Positions 16,206-24,557 of a stretch of 64,000 nucleotides of DNA are shown here, one piece after another. The DNA is taken from the NCBI RefSeq assembly GCF_018966525.1, contig NZ_CP076607.1, positions 2,542,001-2,606,000 of the forward strand, given 5' to 3'. Numbering within the stretch: position 1 is the first letter of the stretch; each line of letters starts with the position of its first letter. The notes beneath the pieces were generated by a model. The model was not told the DNA's origin, searched no databases, and saw nothing but the letters and a program-made list of their open reading frames with translations. The DNA comes from Paenibacillus sophorae (GTDB lineage: Bacteria > Bacillota > Bacilli > Paenibacillales > Paenibacillaceae). The translations under genes and the position numbers were made by a program.

Positions 16206-17789
16206 GTGCATAAGGATAAGGCTTCTGTTTTAAAACAGTTAATTGCCGAAGAAGGCATGTATAGAGAATTGTACGAGCAGAATCCGGACTGCATCTACGT
16301 TCTGGATCTTCGGGGCCGCTGCATCGGCGCCAACCGTTCCGCTGAACGGCTTACCGGCTATGCCTTCAGGGAGGTTACGGGCATTCAGAACAAAGCGCTT
16401 TTGTTCGGAAGCCGGACCGAAGCTGGGCGGCATTTTTCTCTTGCCTGTGCAGGCGACACGTCTTCGTGTCAATTAAAGTTTATTAAAAAATCCGGCGTCG
16501 TCGCCTCGGCGGAACTGACTTATATTCCAGTCAGAGCGGAGGGCGAAGTGGTTGGAATATTTGCCGTTATTCGCAATATTACGGACGTGAATGGTTCGGC
16601 AGTATATGACGCGGCCGAGGCGGGGTCCACTCATTCAGCGCGAGATTCCAGGCTTCGAGACTCACGAAGTCTTATTTTGAACTCGGTTACAGAAGGCATC
16701 TTCGGACTCGACAGAAACGGGAAGATTATCTTCATTAATAGAACCGCGATGCTTATGCTCGGGTACTCCAGCGAAGAGATTATCGGCATTCACAGCCTTT
16801 CGCATATTCACCATACCCGGCCGGACGGCTCCAGCTACTGCCCGAAGGAATGCCCCATTATGATGACGATCGAGGATGGGTCTCCCCGAAGCATGAATGA
16901 GGAGATTTTTTGGCGTAAGGACGGCACCAGCTTTTGGGTGAATTACAGAGTATCCCCGATCACGGAGCATGACCATATTGAAGGTGTGGTGGTTGCCTTC
17001 AGCGATATTACGAACGAGCGGGAAATCATTCGGGCGAAAGAATCAGCGGAACAGGCTTCCCGGGCAAAGTCGGAGTTTCTGGCCATGATCAGCCACGAAA
17101 TCCGGACACCGATGAACGGCATGATCGGGATGGCCGATCTGCTGCTGGAAAGCGAGCTGGGGGAAGAGCAGCGGACATATGCGGAGATTCTGCGAAGCAG
17201 CAGCTACAGTCTGCTGAATATTTTGAACGATATTCTCGATTTCAGCAAGATTGAAGCTGGCAAGATGCCGCTGGAGCCCGAACCGTTCGACCTCAGAGAG
17301 ATGCTTAGCGCCGTCATCGACCTGTTTACTCCGAAGGCGGAGGAGAAGGGGTTGGCGCTTCGCTGGTGGGCGGATACAAGTGTGCCAGAGACGATCAAGG
17401 CCGACCCGAGCCGTCTTCGGCAGATTGTCGTCAATCTGGTCGGCAATGCGCTGAAATTCACCGAAAAGGGAAGCGTGACGCTGTCCGTGAAAAATATTCT
17501 GCTGCCGGAATCGCCGACTTATCTGCTTGAATTCTCCGTTAGGGACACCGGCGTCGGCATTGCCGAAGACAAGCTCGGTCTGCTGTTCCAGTCATTCTCC
17601 CAAATACATCCTTCGATTAACCGTAAATACGGCGGCACGGGCTTAGGATTGGCAATCTGCAAACAGCTTGTGGAATTGATGGGCGGAACGATCTTTGTGG
17701 AGAGCGAGGAAGCGCGCGGTTCCATCTTCAGGTTTATGCTGCCCTTTGTGAAAGAAGAGGCGGAAGTAACAGGATTATTATATAAATGA
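16206..17789 (+). CDS. Orphan cytoplasmic PAS-PAS sensor histidine kinase
   Basis: About 527 residues and no membrane segment. PAS domain 1 is about 20-130 (QNPDCIYVLDLRG), PAS domain 2 about 150-275 with the common RPDGSSYCPKECPI loop, then dimerisation helix with His297 (MISHEIRTPMNGM) and an ATPase domain with DTGVGI and GGTGLGLAI. An ATG at 16197 directly abuts GAGAGG, so the GTG at 16206, nine bases downstream of that site, is the more likely start. No response regulator is adjacent and there is no receiver domain, so the output partner is unlinked. Confidence 0.9.
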   Translation: MHKDKASVLKQLIAEEGMYRELYEQNPDCIYVLDLRGRCIGANRSAERLTGYAFREVTGIQNKALLFGSRTEAGRHFSLACAGDTSSCQLKFIKKSGVVASAELTYIPVRAEGEVVGIFAVIRNITDVNGSAVYDAAEAGSTHSARDSRLRDSRSLILNSVTEGIFGLDRNGKIIFINRTAMLMLGYSSEEIIGIHSLSHIHHTRPDGSSYCPKECPIMMTIEDGSPRSMNEEIFWRKDGTSFWVNYRVSPITEHDHIEGVVVAFSDITNEREIIRAKESAEQASRAKSEFLAMISHEIRTPMNGMIGMADLLLESELGEEQRTYAEILRSSSYSLLNILNDILDFSKIEAGKMPLEPEPFDLREMLSAVIDLFTPKAEEKGLALRWWADTSVPETIKADPSRLRQIVVNLVGNALKFTEKGSVTLSVKNILLPESPTYLLEFSVRDTGVGIAEDKLGLLFQSFSQIHPSINRKYGGTGLGLAICKQLVELMGGTIFVESEEARGSIFRFMLPFVKEEAEVTGLLYK

Positions 17790-17792
17790 TTG

Positions 17793-17833
17793 AAGAAACC
17801 TCCGGTCCTTTTATTAAGGCTGCGGAGGTTTCT
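17793..17833. terminator. Hairpin between convergent kinase and degV genes
   Basis: AGAAACCTCCG / CGGAGGTTTCT with a 15-base loop; no clear T tract, so termination strength is uncertain. Confidence 0.5.
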
Positions 17834-17850
17834 GGCATTAGTACAAAGCA

Positions 17851-18717
17851 TTATTGCGTATCGCGGTCGCCGTTCGTGAGGTACATCAGTCCAATAGTAT
17901 TCGGCCCGCAGTGGCTGCCAATAACGCAGCCCGCTTCGATCACGGCAATTTCCTCAGCTCCGGAAGCTTTCTTAAGGGCGTCAACCAGAAACTTGGCGTC
18001 TTTCTCAGCTTGCGTATGCGCGACAATCAGCAGTTCTTTGTCCATCCGCTCAATGTCCGACAGGGCGTGAGAAAGCATCTGCTCTACCGCTTTTTCCTTT
18101 TTACCGCGGACTTTGCTAACGGGGATAATGCTGCCGTCGACCATTCGAAGTACCGGACGAATCTTGAGCAGGCTGCCAATAAAGTTCTGCATGCCCGTAC
18201 AACGGCCGCCCATATGTAAGTAGTCGAGCGTATCGATGACGAACTCAGTGCGGAGCCGTCCCCGGTCCTGCTCCAGCATGGAGACAATCTCGCCGGAGCT
18301 GCGGCCGCTAAGAGCCGCCTTGGCCGCCTTCACGGCCAGCAGGGCGATTCCGCCGCATAATGTGCCGGAATCTATTACCTTTACGCGTCCGGGCGGAAAT
18401 TCCTCTGCGGCAAGACGCGCATTCTGATAGGTGGAGGACAGGGCTGAAGAAAGGCTAATGTAGACGATATCGCGGCCTTCCTCAATCACAGGAGCAAAGG
18501 CATTCATAAAGTCGGCAGGCGAAGGGGCCGCCGTCTTGGGCAGCGCGCCTGCTGCAGCCACCTTCCGGTACACCTCGTCAGGTGTGATATCTACGCCGTC
18601 CCTGTAAGTGGCGTCCTCAAATACGACATACAGCGGAACGACGCCGATATCACAGGATTTTTTCAAGCCTTGCGGCATATCGGACGTGCTGTCTGTAAAG
18701 ATTTTTACGTTAGGCAT
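17851..18717 (-). CDS. DegV-family fatty-acid-binding protein
   Basis: 288 residues. N-terminal KIFTDSTSDMP and YVSLSSALSSTYQNA-type segments are DegV signatures; the family binds a fatty acid between two domains, and the FakB members present it to the kinase FakA for incorporation into phospholipid. No fakA (Dak) gene is adjacent, so the partner is elsewhere. The frame opens at 18765, but AAGGAG six bases before the ATG at 18717 fixes the start. Monocistronic. Confidence 0.92.
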   Translation of the reverse strand: MPNVKIFTDSTSDMPQGLKKSCDIGVVPLYVVFEDATYRDGVDITPDEVYRKVAAAGALPKTAAPSPADFMNAFAPVIEEGRDIVYISLSSALSSTYQNARLAAEEFPPGRVKVIDSGTLCGGIALLAVKAAKAALSGRSSGEIVSMLEQDRGRLRTEFVIDTLDYLHMGGRCTGMQNFIGSLLKIRPVLRMVDGSIIPVSKVRGKKEKAVEQMLSHALSDIERMDKELLIVAHTQAEKDAKFLVDALKKASGAEEIAVIEAGCVIGSHCGPNTIGLMYLTNGDRDTQ

Positions 18718-18781
18718 GAAATTCTCCTTCACCGGGTGATCGGATAACCTTGAATCTGTATACATACCTTATTTCTATTCA

Positions 18782-18787
18782 ATTATA
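18782..18787 (-). promoter_or_regulatory. Possible -10 of the degV gene
   Basis: Minus strand TATAAT in TTGCTATAATTG, 65 bp upstream of the start; no strong -35. Confidence 0.35.
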
Positions 18788-18863
18788 GCAAGCTTAAGCC
18801 CAATCATAAACCTCAAAACCTCCGGCTATCTCTATCAGCGGTCTGAAATCGATGGCATAGTGA

Positions 18864-18911
18864 AAGAACCGGCGGAACACATAGTTTGCATGTGCCATGC
18901 CGGTTCTTCGT
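18864..18911 (-). terminator. Terminator after the AraC/GyrI gene
   Basis: AAGAACCGGC and GCCGGTTCTT pair around a 28-base loop; minus-strand reading ends in TTTCAC. Confidence 0.6.
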
Positions 18912-18929
18912 TCCTTTATGTTCAATTCA

Positions 18930-19793
18930 TTAAGACTTAGTCATGACCGGAATCCATATCTCGCAGCGATAATCTTCCGAAGAAGGATCTCCCGGTGGGT
19001 ACAGCTCGAACTCAGGTCCGCCCGAATGCTCGTAGCCGGTGCCGGGGAACCATTCCTGGAAGATCCGCGCCCATACGCTCTGAATTGCACTGGGCATGGG
19101 ACCGACGGAGTTGAATACGGCCCAGGTTGCAGCCGGAATGACGGTGGAGGAGTAACCGTCCGGGGCAGGCACACCGCTCTCCACGGCAATCCAATAAGTG
19201 AGCGTCTCCTGCTCGTGATTCATTTCGGCGCATATTCCTAGCAGACCATTGACGCCGTCGCCTAGCTCGATCAGCTTGTCGGAAGTGCCGTTACTATTGC
19301 ATTCTTGCCAGAATAGAGGAATCTTTCGCAAATTCTCTCCTTCGCGGCAGGAGGTTTCCATCTTTTTGCCGACTACGGTAAATGCCTCTCTGTGTACGAT
19401 ACGGTAATCCATTTCTTTGTCTCCCTTCAAGGATAGGTGGAAGGAGAGGCGTGGGAAAGCCTTCAGGACCGCCCCCGGCTCGCGCGCCGCTGAGGGCGTA
19501 ATGCCGTGTGCCTTGCGGAACGCTTTGGCGAATGCTTCCGGCGAGTCGTAGCCGTATTTGAGCGCAACATCCAGCACCCTGGCCGGCGTCATCGCCAATT
19601 CCTGCGCAGCGAGCGTCAGCCGGCGTTTGCGGATATACTCGGCGACGGTCACTCCGGTCAGCAGATTGAACATCCGCTGAAAGTGGAATGTCGAAGAGCA
19701 GGCCGTTTTGGCGATCTCATCCATATTCATTGGTTCCGTCATATGGTGTTCCATATAATCCAAAGCGTCCTTCATGCGGTTCAGCCATTCCAT
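18930..19793 (-). CDS. AraC-family regulator with GyrI-like effector domain
   Basis: 287 residues. Residues 1-105 carry two helix-turn-helix motifs (MNMDEIAKTACSSTFHFQRMF, then DVALKYGYDSPEAFAKAFRKAHG). Residues about 128-287 form a GyrI/SOUL-type ligand-binding fold (MDYRIVHREAFTVVGKKMET... to CEIWIPV). The order matches the Rob/MarA-like regulators that bind hydrophobic compounds and control drug efflux or stress genes. It lies downstream of the maltose phosphorylase gene but is separated from it by a strong terminator, so it is independent. Its target is not evident. Confidence 0.92.
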   Translation of the reverse strand: MEWLNRMKDALDYMEHHMTEPMNMDEIAKTACSSTFHFQRMFNLLTGVTVAEYIRKRRLTLAAQELAMTPARVLDVALKYGYDSPEAFAKAFRKAHGITPSAAREPGAVLKAFPRLSFHLSLKGDKEMDYRIVHREAFTVVGKKMETSCREGENLRKIPLFWQECNSNGTSDKLIELGDGVNGLLGICAEMNHEQETLTYWIAVESGVPAPDGYSSTVIPAATWAVFNSVGPMPSAIQSVWARIFQEWFPGTGYEHSGGPEFELYPPGDPSSEDYRCEIWIPVMTKS

Positions 19794-19920
19794 CGCCTGT
19801 CATCTCCTCTGTATCTATCCTATCATGCGGCCACACAAGGGTCCTGTTCTTCCGTGCTTCCTGCGGACAGTATGTATCATTTCCATCCACAAGTATAACG
19901 CACAGGTGGAAGCTCAGAAC

Positions 19921-19970
19921 AGAAAAAACCGTCCAAGGAGGAGCGTGAACTCCTCCCCGAGACGGCTTCT
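19921..19970 (-). terminator. Terminator of the maltose phosphorylase operon
   Basis: Nested stem: CCGTC/GACGG outside, GGAGGAG/CTCCTCC inside. Minus-strand reading runs into TTTTTTC. Confidence 0.8.
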
Positions 19971-20035
19971 GTAATGTAGCTGAACTTGAAAGGGATTTCC
20001 GGCAGCGCGTATCGGAACGCCTGCAGCCTGATTGC

Positions 20036-22354
20036 TTATATGGCAGCGGGTACACCCTGCGAGGTTACAGTGCCAAGTCCGCTTACGGTGTATTCCTTAT
20101 CATAGATCGTAATCGAAGCCGGGATCTCGGTCTCGTTGGCAACCGTAATTTCCTGGTCGGTAACAGTAACCTTGAGGCGGGAGCCGCGGAACATGATTTT
20201 AAAGGAATACGAGGTCCAGTGTCCCGGGTTGGACGGTTTCAGCACAAGCCGGCCGTCCAGGACCCGAAGTCCTCCAAAGCCATGCACAATAGACATCCAG
20301 GTGCCCGCCATGCTGGTGGTGTGGCAGCCGTCCTCGGTATCATTGTTATAGTTATCTAGATCGAGCCTGGAGGTCCGCAAGTACATTTCGTAGGCCTTCT
20401 CCTTGTATCCGAGTTCGCATGCGAGAATCGCATGGATGCAGGGGGAGAGGGAGGACTCATGCACGGTGATCGGCTCGTAGAAGTCGTAGTTCCGTTTTTT
20501 CGTCTCCAGGTCGTATCTGTCGTTCAAGAAATACAGCCCTTGCAATACGTCGGCCTGCTTGATATAGCAGGATCGCAGAATGCGGTCCCAGGACCATTTC
20601 TGATTCAGCGGCAGATGCTCGGGCGCAAGCTCCTTGACCGGAATGATCTGCTTGTCGAGGAATCCGTCCTGCTGCAGGAAGATGCCTTTTTCCTCGCTGA
20701 GCGGGTAGTACATTTTGGCGATAATATCCTGCCATTTATCCGTTTCACTTTCCAGAAGCCCCAGCTTCTCGACCAGCTCGGCATAGCGTGTTTCTTCATT
20801 TTCCCGCAAATAAGCGAGTGCTTCCAATGTATACTCCATGGTCCAGGCGGCGATCCGGTTCGTGTACCAGTTGTTGTTTACATTGTTCTCGTACTCATTC
20901 GGTCCGGTAACGCCGAGAATGACGTATTTGTCTTTATGCGGCACGTAGTGTACGCGCTCTTCCCAGAAACGGGAGATTTCCGTAAGCACCTCAAGGCCGT
21001 ATTGTCCAAGATACGATTTGTCGCCGGTGTAATTCACGTAGTTGTAGATGGCATAAGCGATAGCGCCGTTACGGTGGATTTCCTCAAAAGTAATTTCCCA
21101 TTCGTTATGGCATTCCTCGCCGTTCATCGTCACCATCGGATACAGTGCGCCTTTGGTGAAGCCGAGCTTACGGGCATTCTCCTTGGCCTTCTCCAGATGC
21201 TTGTAGCGGTAAATCAGCAGGTTGCGGGCAATGGAAGAATCCGCGGTGCTAAGATAGAAAGGAACGCAGTAGGCTTCCGTGTCCCAGTAGGTGCTGCCGC
21301 CGTATTTTTCACCGGTGAAGCCTTTGGGCCCAATGTTCAGCCGGTCGTCCTCGCCAGTATAGGTCTGGTTTAATTGAAAAATATTAAAGCGGATCGCCTG
21401 CTGGGCGGAAGGGTCGCCCTCAATGATGATATCACTTTCTTTCCATTTATCCTTCCAGGCATCCGCCTGCTCGGTCAGCAGGGCCACAAAACCGGCTTCT
21501 CTGGCCGATTGGAGAGCACTTTGCGCGGCTTCTACAAGCTGGCCCAGTCCGTAATTGCGGGAAGTTACGCTTGCGGCGTATTTATAGATGACGACCTGAT
21601 CGCCTTCCTTGACAGGGACCTGAACGATATTTCCCACATATTTTTCGCGAAGTACCGTCTCGGCCTCAGCTCCCAGCTTCTCTCCGGCAACGACAATATC
21701 ATACGCCATGGCGGTGGTCACATGAAAATCGAGCTTCTTCGTCTTCAGGGTCAGATAACCTCCGCCCAATTCGCTGTTCTTCTCGACCTCGTTCCAGAAC
21801 TTCTCGTCATAGTTGGAGTCCTTGTTCTTGATGTCGCCGTCCAGATAAGGGGCCACCGTGATCGTTCCCGAGAAATTAAGCGGTGTAACGGAATAGCGGA
21901 TCGCACCGATCTCCCGCCGGGTCATGCTGACAAAGCGGATGCTTTCGACCTTAATCTCTTTGCCGTTCTCAAGGGCTGCGGTGAAGCTGCGGGACAGCGT
22001 GCCTTCCTTCATGTTCAGCACCCGGCGGAATTCCGATACGGTGCAGGCCGCCAGATCCAGCGGAATTCCATCAATTTCAATATCGATGCCGATCCAGTTG
22101 GTGCTGTTTAATACTTTGGCAAAATATTCAGGGTAGCCGTTCTTCCACCAGCCGACCCGGGTCTTGTCGGGATAGTACACGCCGGCCACATAGCTGCCTT
22201 GAAGGCTGGGCCCGCTGTGCCGCTCCTCAAAATTCGCCCGCCCGCCCATATAGCCGTTGCCCAGACTAAATACGCTTTCGGAAATCTCTTGGGTCTGCGG
22301 ATCGAAGGATTCCTCAATGATTGACCATTCATCGATTTTCAAGTATTGTTTCAT
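20036..22354 (-). CDS. mapA: Glycoside hydrolase family 65, probable maltose phosphorylase
   Basis: 772 residues, the length of GH65 disaccharide phosphorylases, which split an alpha-glucobiose with phosphate to beta-glucose 1-phosphate and glucose. The (alpha/alpha)6 catalytic domain contains GPNEYENNVNNNWYTN, with the general acid at Glu487, the number reported for Lactobacillus maltose phosphorylase. KYGGSTYWDTEAY and the phosphate loop HESSLSP are also visible. The next gene upstream is beta-phosphoglucomutase, which consumes the product, and no transporter is linked. Maltose is the likeliest substrate; kojibiose, nigerose or trehalose cannot be excluded by eye. The cluster is cytoplasmic (no signal peptide). 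Confidence 0.88.
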   Translation of the reverse strand: MKQYLKIDEWSIIEESFDPQTQEISESVFSLGNGYMGGRANFEERHSGPSLQGSYVAGVYYPDKTRVGWWKNGYPEYFAKVLNSTNWIGIDIEIDGIPLDLAACTVSEFRRVLNMKEGTLSRSFTAALENGKEIKVESIRFVSMTRREIGAIRYSVTPLNFSGTITVAPYLDGDIKNKDSNYDEKFWNEVEKNSELGGGYLTLKTKKLDFHVTTAMAYDIVVAGEKLGAEAETVLREKYVGNIVQVPVKEGDQVVIYKYAASVTSRNYGLGQLVEAAQSALQSAREAGFVALLTEQADAWKDKWKESDIIIEGDPSAQQAIRFNIFQLNQTYTGEDDRLNIGPKGFTGEKYGGSTYWDTEAYCVPFYLSTADSSIARNLLIYRYKHLEKAKENARKLGFTKGALYPMVTMNGEECHNEWEITFEEIHRNGAIAYAIYNYVNYTGDKSYLGQYGLEVLTEISRFWEERVHYVPHKDKYVILGVTGPNEYENNVNNNWYTNRIAAWTMEYTLEALAYLRENEETRYAELVEKLGLLESETDKWQDIIAKMYYPLSEEKGIFLQQDGFLDKQIIPVKELAPEHLPLNQKWSWDRILRSCYIKQADVLQGLYFLNDRYDLETKKRNYDFYEPITVHESSLSPCIHAILACELGYKEKAYEMYLRTSRLDLDNYNNDTEDGCHTTSMAGTWMSIVHGFGGLRVLDGRLVLKPSNPGHWTSYSFKIMFRGSRLKVTVTDQEITVANETEIPASITIYDKEYTVSGLGTVTSQGVPAAI

Positions 22355-22400
22355 ACTTATCGGCTCCTTTTATTAAGAATTGATATTGATTAGCCTGAAT

Positions 22401-23063
22401 TTAAATGGAGGCAAAAGCTTCTTTAAGCCGGGCAACGCTCATCTCCAGCAGGGAAGGAACAACAAGGGCTGCGGTTCCGAGCGTCTCCGGCGAACCGATG
22501 CCCACGCTCGCCATTCCCGCGCGGCGGGCCGCCTCGATCCCGGCTTCGGCGTCTTCAAAGACGACGCAGTTCACAGGGGAGATGCCGAGAGCTTCCGCTC
22601 CAAGCAGGAATACTTCCGGATCGGGCTTGGCGGCGGAGGTCTTGGTTCCGTCGATAATCGCATCGAAATATGGCGTGAGTCCCGTGTTGTTCAGAATGGT
22701 CATCGCGTTCTTGCTTGCGGAACCCAGGGCGATTCTAAGATCCTGACTTCGGCAATCCTCCAGAAAAGCCAGAGCCCCTGGCAGAATCTCCGAGCTGTCC
22801 ATCGCCGAGATATATTCGACGTAACGGTTATTTTTGCTCTCGGCCAGTCTGGCTTTTTCGGCATCATCCAGAGTCAGTCCGCCGATCTCCAGCAGAATGT
22901 TAAGCGAAGCGGCGCGGCTGACGCCTTTCAGGCGTTCGTTATCCTTCTCCGTAAATTCAAAGCCGAGCTGATCCGCAAGCTCCTTCCAGGCGATGTAATG
23001 ATACTTGGCGGTGTCAACCAGTACACCGTCCAGATCGAACAAGCAAGCCTTAATGTCGGTCAT
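22401..23063 (-). CDS. pgmB: Beta-phosphoglucomutase
   Basis: 220 residues, HAD superfamily with cap C1. DLDGVLVDT holds the nucleophile Asp10 and acid/base Asp12, followed by the beta-PGM cap signature (KYHYIAWKELADQLG). GSASKN and KPDPEVFL supply the other HAD motifs. It converts beta-glucose 1-phosphate, released by the adjacent phosphorylase, to glucose 6-phosphate. Three in-frame ATGs occur near the start; AAGGAG seven bases upstream favours the one at 23063. The mapA start is 46 bp downstream, in the same transcript. Confidence 0.95.
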   Translation of the reverse strand: MTDIKACLFDLDGVLVDTAKYHYIAWKELADQLGFEFTEKDNERLKGVSRAASLNILLEIGGLTLDDAEKARLAESKNNRYVEYISAMDSSEILPGALAFLEDCRSQDLRIALGSASKNAMTILNNTGLTPYFDAIIDGTKTSAAKPDPEVFLLGAEALGISPVNCVVFEDAEAGIEAARRAGMASVGIGSPETLGTAALVVPSLLEMSVARLKEAFASI

Positions 23064-23108
23064 GATCATTCTCCTTAAAGTAAATTTGATATATCCTCCA
23101 ATGGAGAA

Positions 23109-23123
23109 GTGCAAACGTTTGTA
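23109..23123 (-). promoter_or_regulatory. LacI-type operator and -35 of the pgmB-mapA operon
   Basis: TGCAAACGTTTGTA (23110-23123) is a near-perfect palindrome centred on CG, the form bound by LacI-family proteins. On the minus strand it overlaps a TTGCAC -35-like hexamer 46 bp upstream of pgmB, with TATATC/TATCAA as possible -10. The adjacent LacI-type gene is the obvious binder. Confidence 0.6.
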
Positions 23124-23130
23124 CAGGGCT

Positions 23131-23169
23131 CCAAAAAATAAATGAAGCGCCGAAGTAATGCTTCATTTA
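23131..23169 (-). terminator. Terminator after the LacI-type gene
   Basis: Minus-strand AAATGAAGC / GCTTCATTT stem runs into ATTTTTTGG, separating the regulator from pgmB. Confidence 0.75.
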
Positions 23170-23170
23170 C

Positions 23171-24211
23171 TTATTCACTTCTTGCCGGAGAGAGCATGGA
23201 AGACTCGCGTACAATCAAACGATGAGGAATAATGAACCGTCTGGTCAAGCCCGGCTCTTTATTCTGCTTCTGAATGGCTTGAATCAATACCTGGGAGGCC
23301 GTGTAGCCCAGATGGTAAATTCCGATATCGATGCTGCTGATCGGCGGGGTAGACAGCTCGGACAGAGGAATGTTGTTGAAGCTGACCAGCGCCAAATCTG
23401 CAGGGACGCTGTAATTCAGCTCGCTTAATCCCCGGAGAACACCGAAGGAAACGATATCGTCCACAACGACAAGCGCCGTAGGGCGGCTCGGCAGATTCAT
23501 GAAGAATGACATGGCGCGATAGCCGCTGTCCTGCAGAAACTCTCCTTCCACAATCCATTCGGATTTCAGTTCCAGACCGTTATCCTTCATAGCTTTCCGG
23601 TAGCCCTCAAGCCGATCCCGTGACACAATCAGGTTCGGAGGGCCGCTGACGAAGCCGATCCGCTTATGCCCCATGGTGATGAGGTGATTCGTAGCATCAT
23701 AGGCCGCCATTAGATTGTCGGTATCTACTGACAGAATATCGTCATACTTGTCGCTGCGTCCCACCAGAACGAAGGGATATCCGTTGTTCTTCAGGAAATC
23801 GATCACGGCGTCGTCTTTGCGCGAGTAGAGCAGAATCGCACCATCGACGCGCCGTCCCTTGAGCAGCCGGGAGACCGCCTCAAGTTCTTCCTTTTCCGTC
23901 GCGCCGGAGCTGATCAAGACATCGTACCCCGAACGGCTTGCCTGTGTGACAATCCCGCGGATCAATTCCATAAAGAACAGATTGGTGAACAATTCTTCAG
24001 CCGGCTTTGGCAGGATAATGCAAATGCTGTTCGTCGTCTTCGACACGAGACTCTTCGCCATGATGTTCGGGTGGTAGCCCATTTCCTCCATAATGCTCTT
24101 GACCTTGCGGGAGGTTTCCACGCTGATTCTCGGATGGCCTGACAACACCCGGGAAACCGTGGAGGGCGAAACGCCCGCTCTCTTGGCCACGTCCTTGATG
24201 GTAACTGTCAT
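23171..24211 (-). CDS. LacI-family regulator of the maltose phosphorylase locus
   Basis: 346 residues. The N-terminal helix-turn-helix VTIKDVAKRAGVSPSTVSRVLSG (split here by eye into helices 5-24) is followed by the hinge and a periplasmic-binding-protein-like sensor domain with GHKRIGFVSG and LALVSFNN. By context and similarity to MalR it should repress pgmB-mapA and release on a malto-sugar. GAGGAGG precedes the ATG. An exact cre-like site lies between its promoter region and the ribosome site, suggesting carbon catabolite control or autoregulation. Confidence 0.9.
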   Translation of the reverse strand: MTVTIKDVAKRAGVSPSTVSRVLSGHPRISVETSRKVKSIMEEMGYHPNIMAKSLVSKTTNSICIILPKPAEELFTNLFFMELIRGIVTQASRSGYDVLISSGATEKEELEAVSRLLKGRRVDGAILLYSRKDDAVIDFLKNNGYPFVLVGRSDKYDDILSVDTDNLMAAYDATNHLITMGHKRIGFVSGPPNLIVSRDRLEGYRKAMKDNGLELKSEWIVEGEFLQDSGYRAMSFFMNLPSRPTALVVVDDIVSFGVLRGLSELNYSVPADLALVSFNNIPLSELSTPPISSIDIGIYHLGYTASQVLIQAIQKQNKEPGLTRRFIIPHRLIVRESSMLSPARSE

Positions 24212-24227
24212 AGAGAACCTCCTCTTG

Positions 24228-24241
24228 TGAAAACGCTTGCT
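24228..24241 (-). promoter_or_regulatory. cre-like site in the leader of the LacI-type gene
   Basis: TGAAAACGCTTGCT matches the CcpA consensus TGWAARCGYTWNCW at every position, 17 bp upstream of the regulator's start codon, where binding would block transcription. Confidence 0.6.
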
Positions 24242-24557
24242 TACGCTTATCTTAATCGAAGTGCATGCAATTGTAAATAGAAAAACCGAGCCGCAAAAGT
24301 TGATAAATACTAGCGGTTACCAGTGAGCGGGCGCACACCAATAGGCCCGTGAAGCTTGACGGAAAGCTTGTCCGGTTCGTAAGCAGCACGACATCACAAA
24401 GAGCTCCCCTGCTGCATGCGCGGGAAGCTTTTTAGGTGTGAGCGATCTGAAGTCGCCGTTATGGTTCATGCCAGAAGGCAGATAGGGGAAGGCTAAAAAA
24501 TTGCCCCCATCGAGGGTTTCTATTATACTGTTCCGTTCGGTTGATTGCAGGATTTGC
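24242..24557. other. 316-bp noncoding region between lacI-type gene and yhbH
   Basis: No open frame with a ribosome site. On + a hairpin at 24402-24433 (AGCTCCCC...GGGAAGCT with two mismatches, then TTTTT) looks like a terminator with no gene before it, so a small RNA of roughly 100-130 bases ending there is possible. On minus a TATAAT occurs near 24520. I matched no known RNA family. Confidence 0.35.

Noticed and set aside
20432..22111. Long + strand frames (313 and 245 codons) opposite the maltose phosphorylase gene
   Set aside because: Antisense shadow of a clear GH65 gene; no motifs or start signals.
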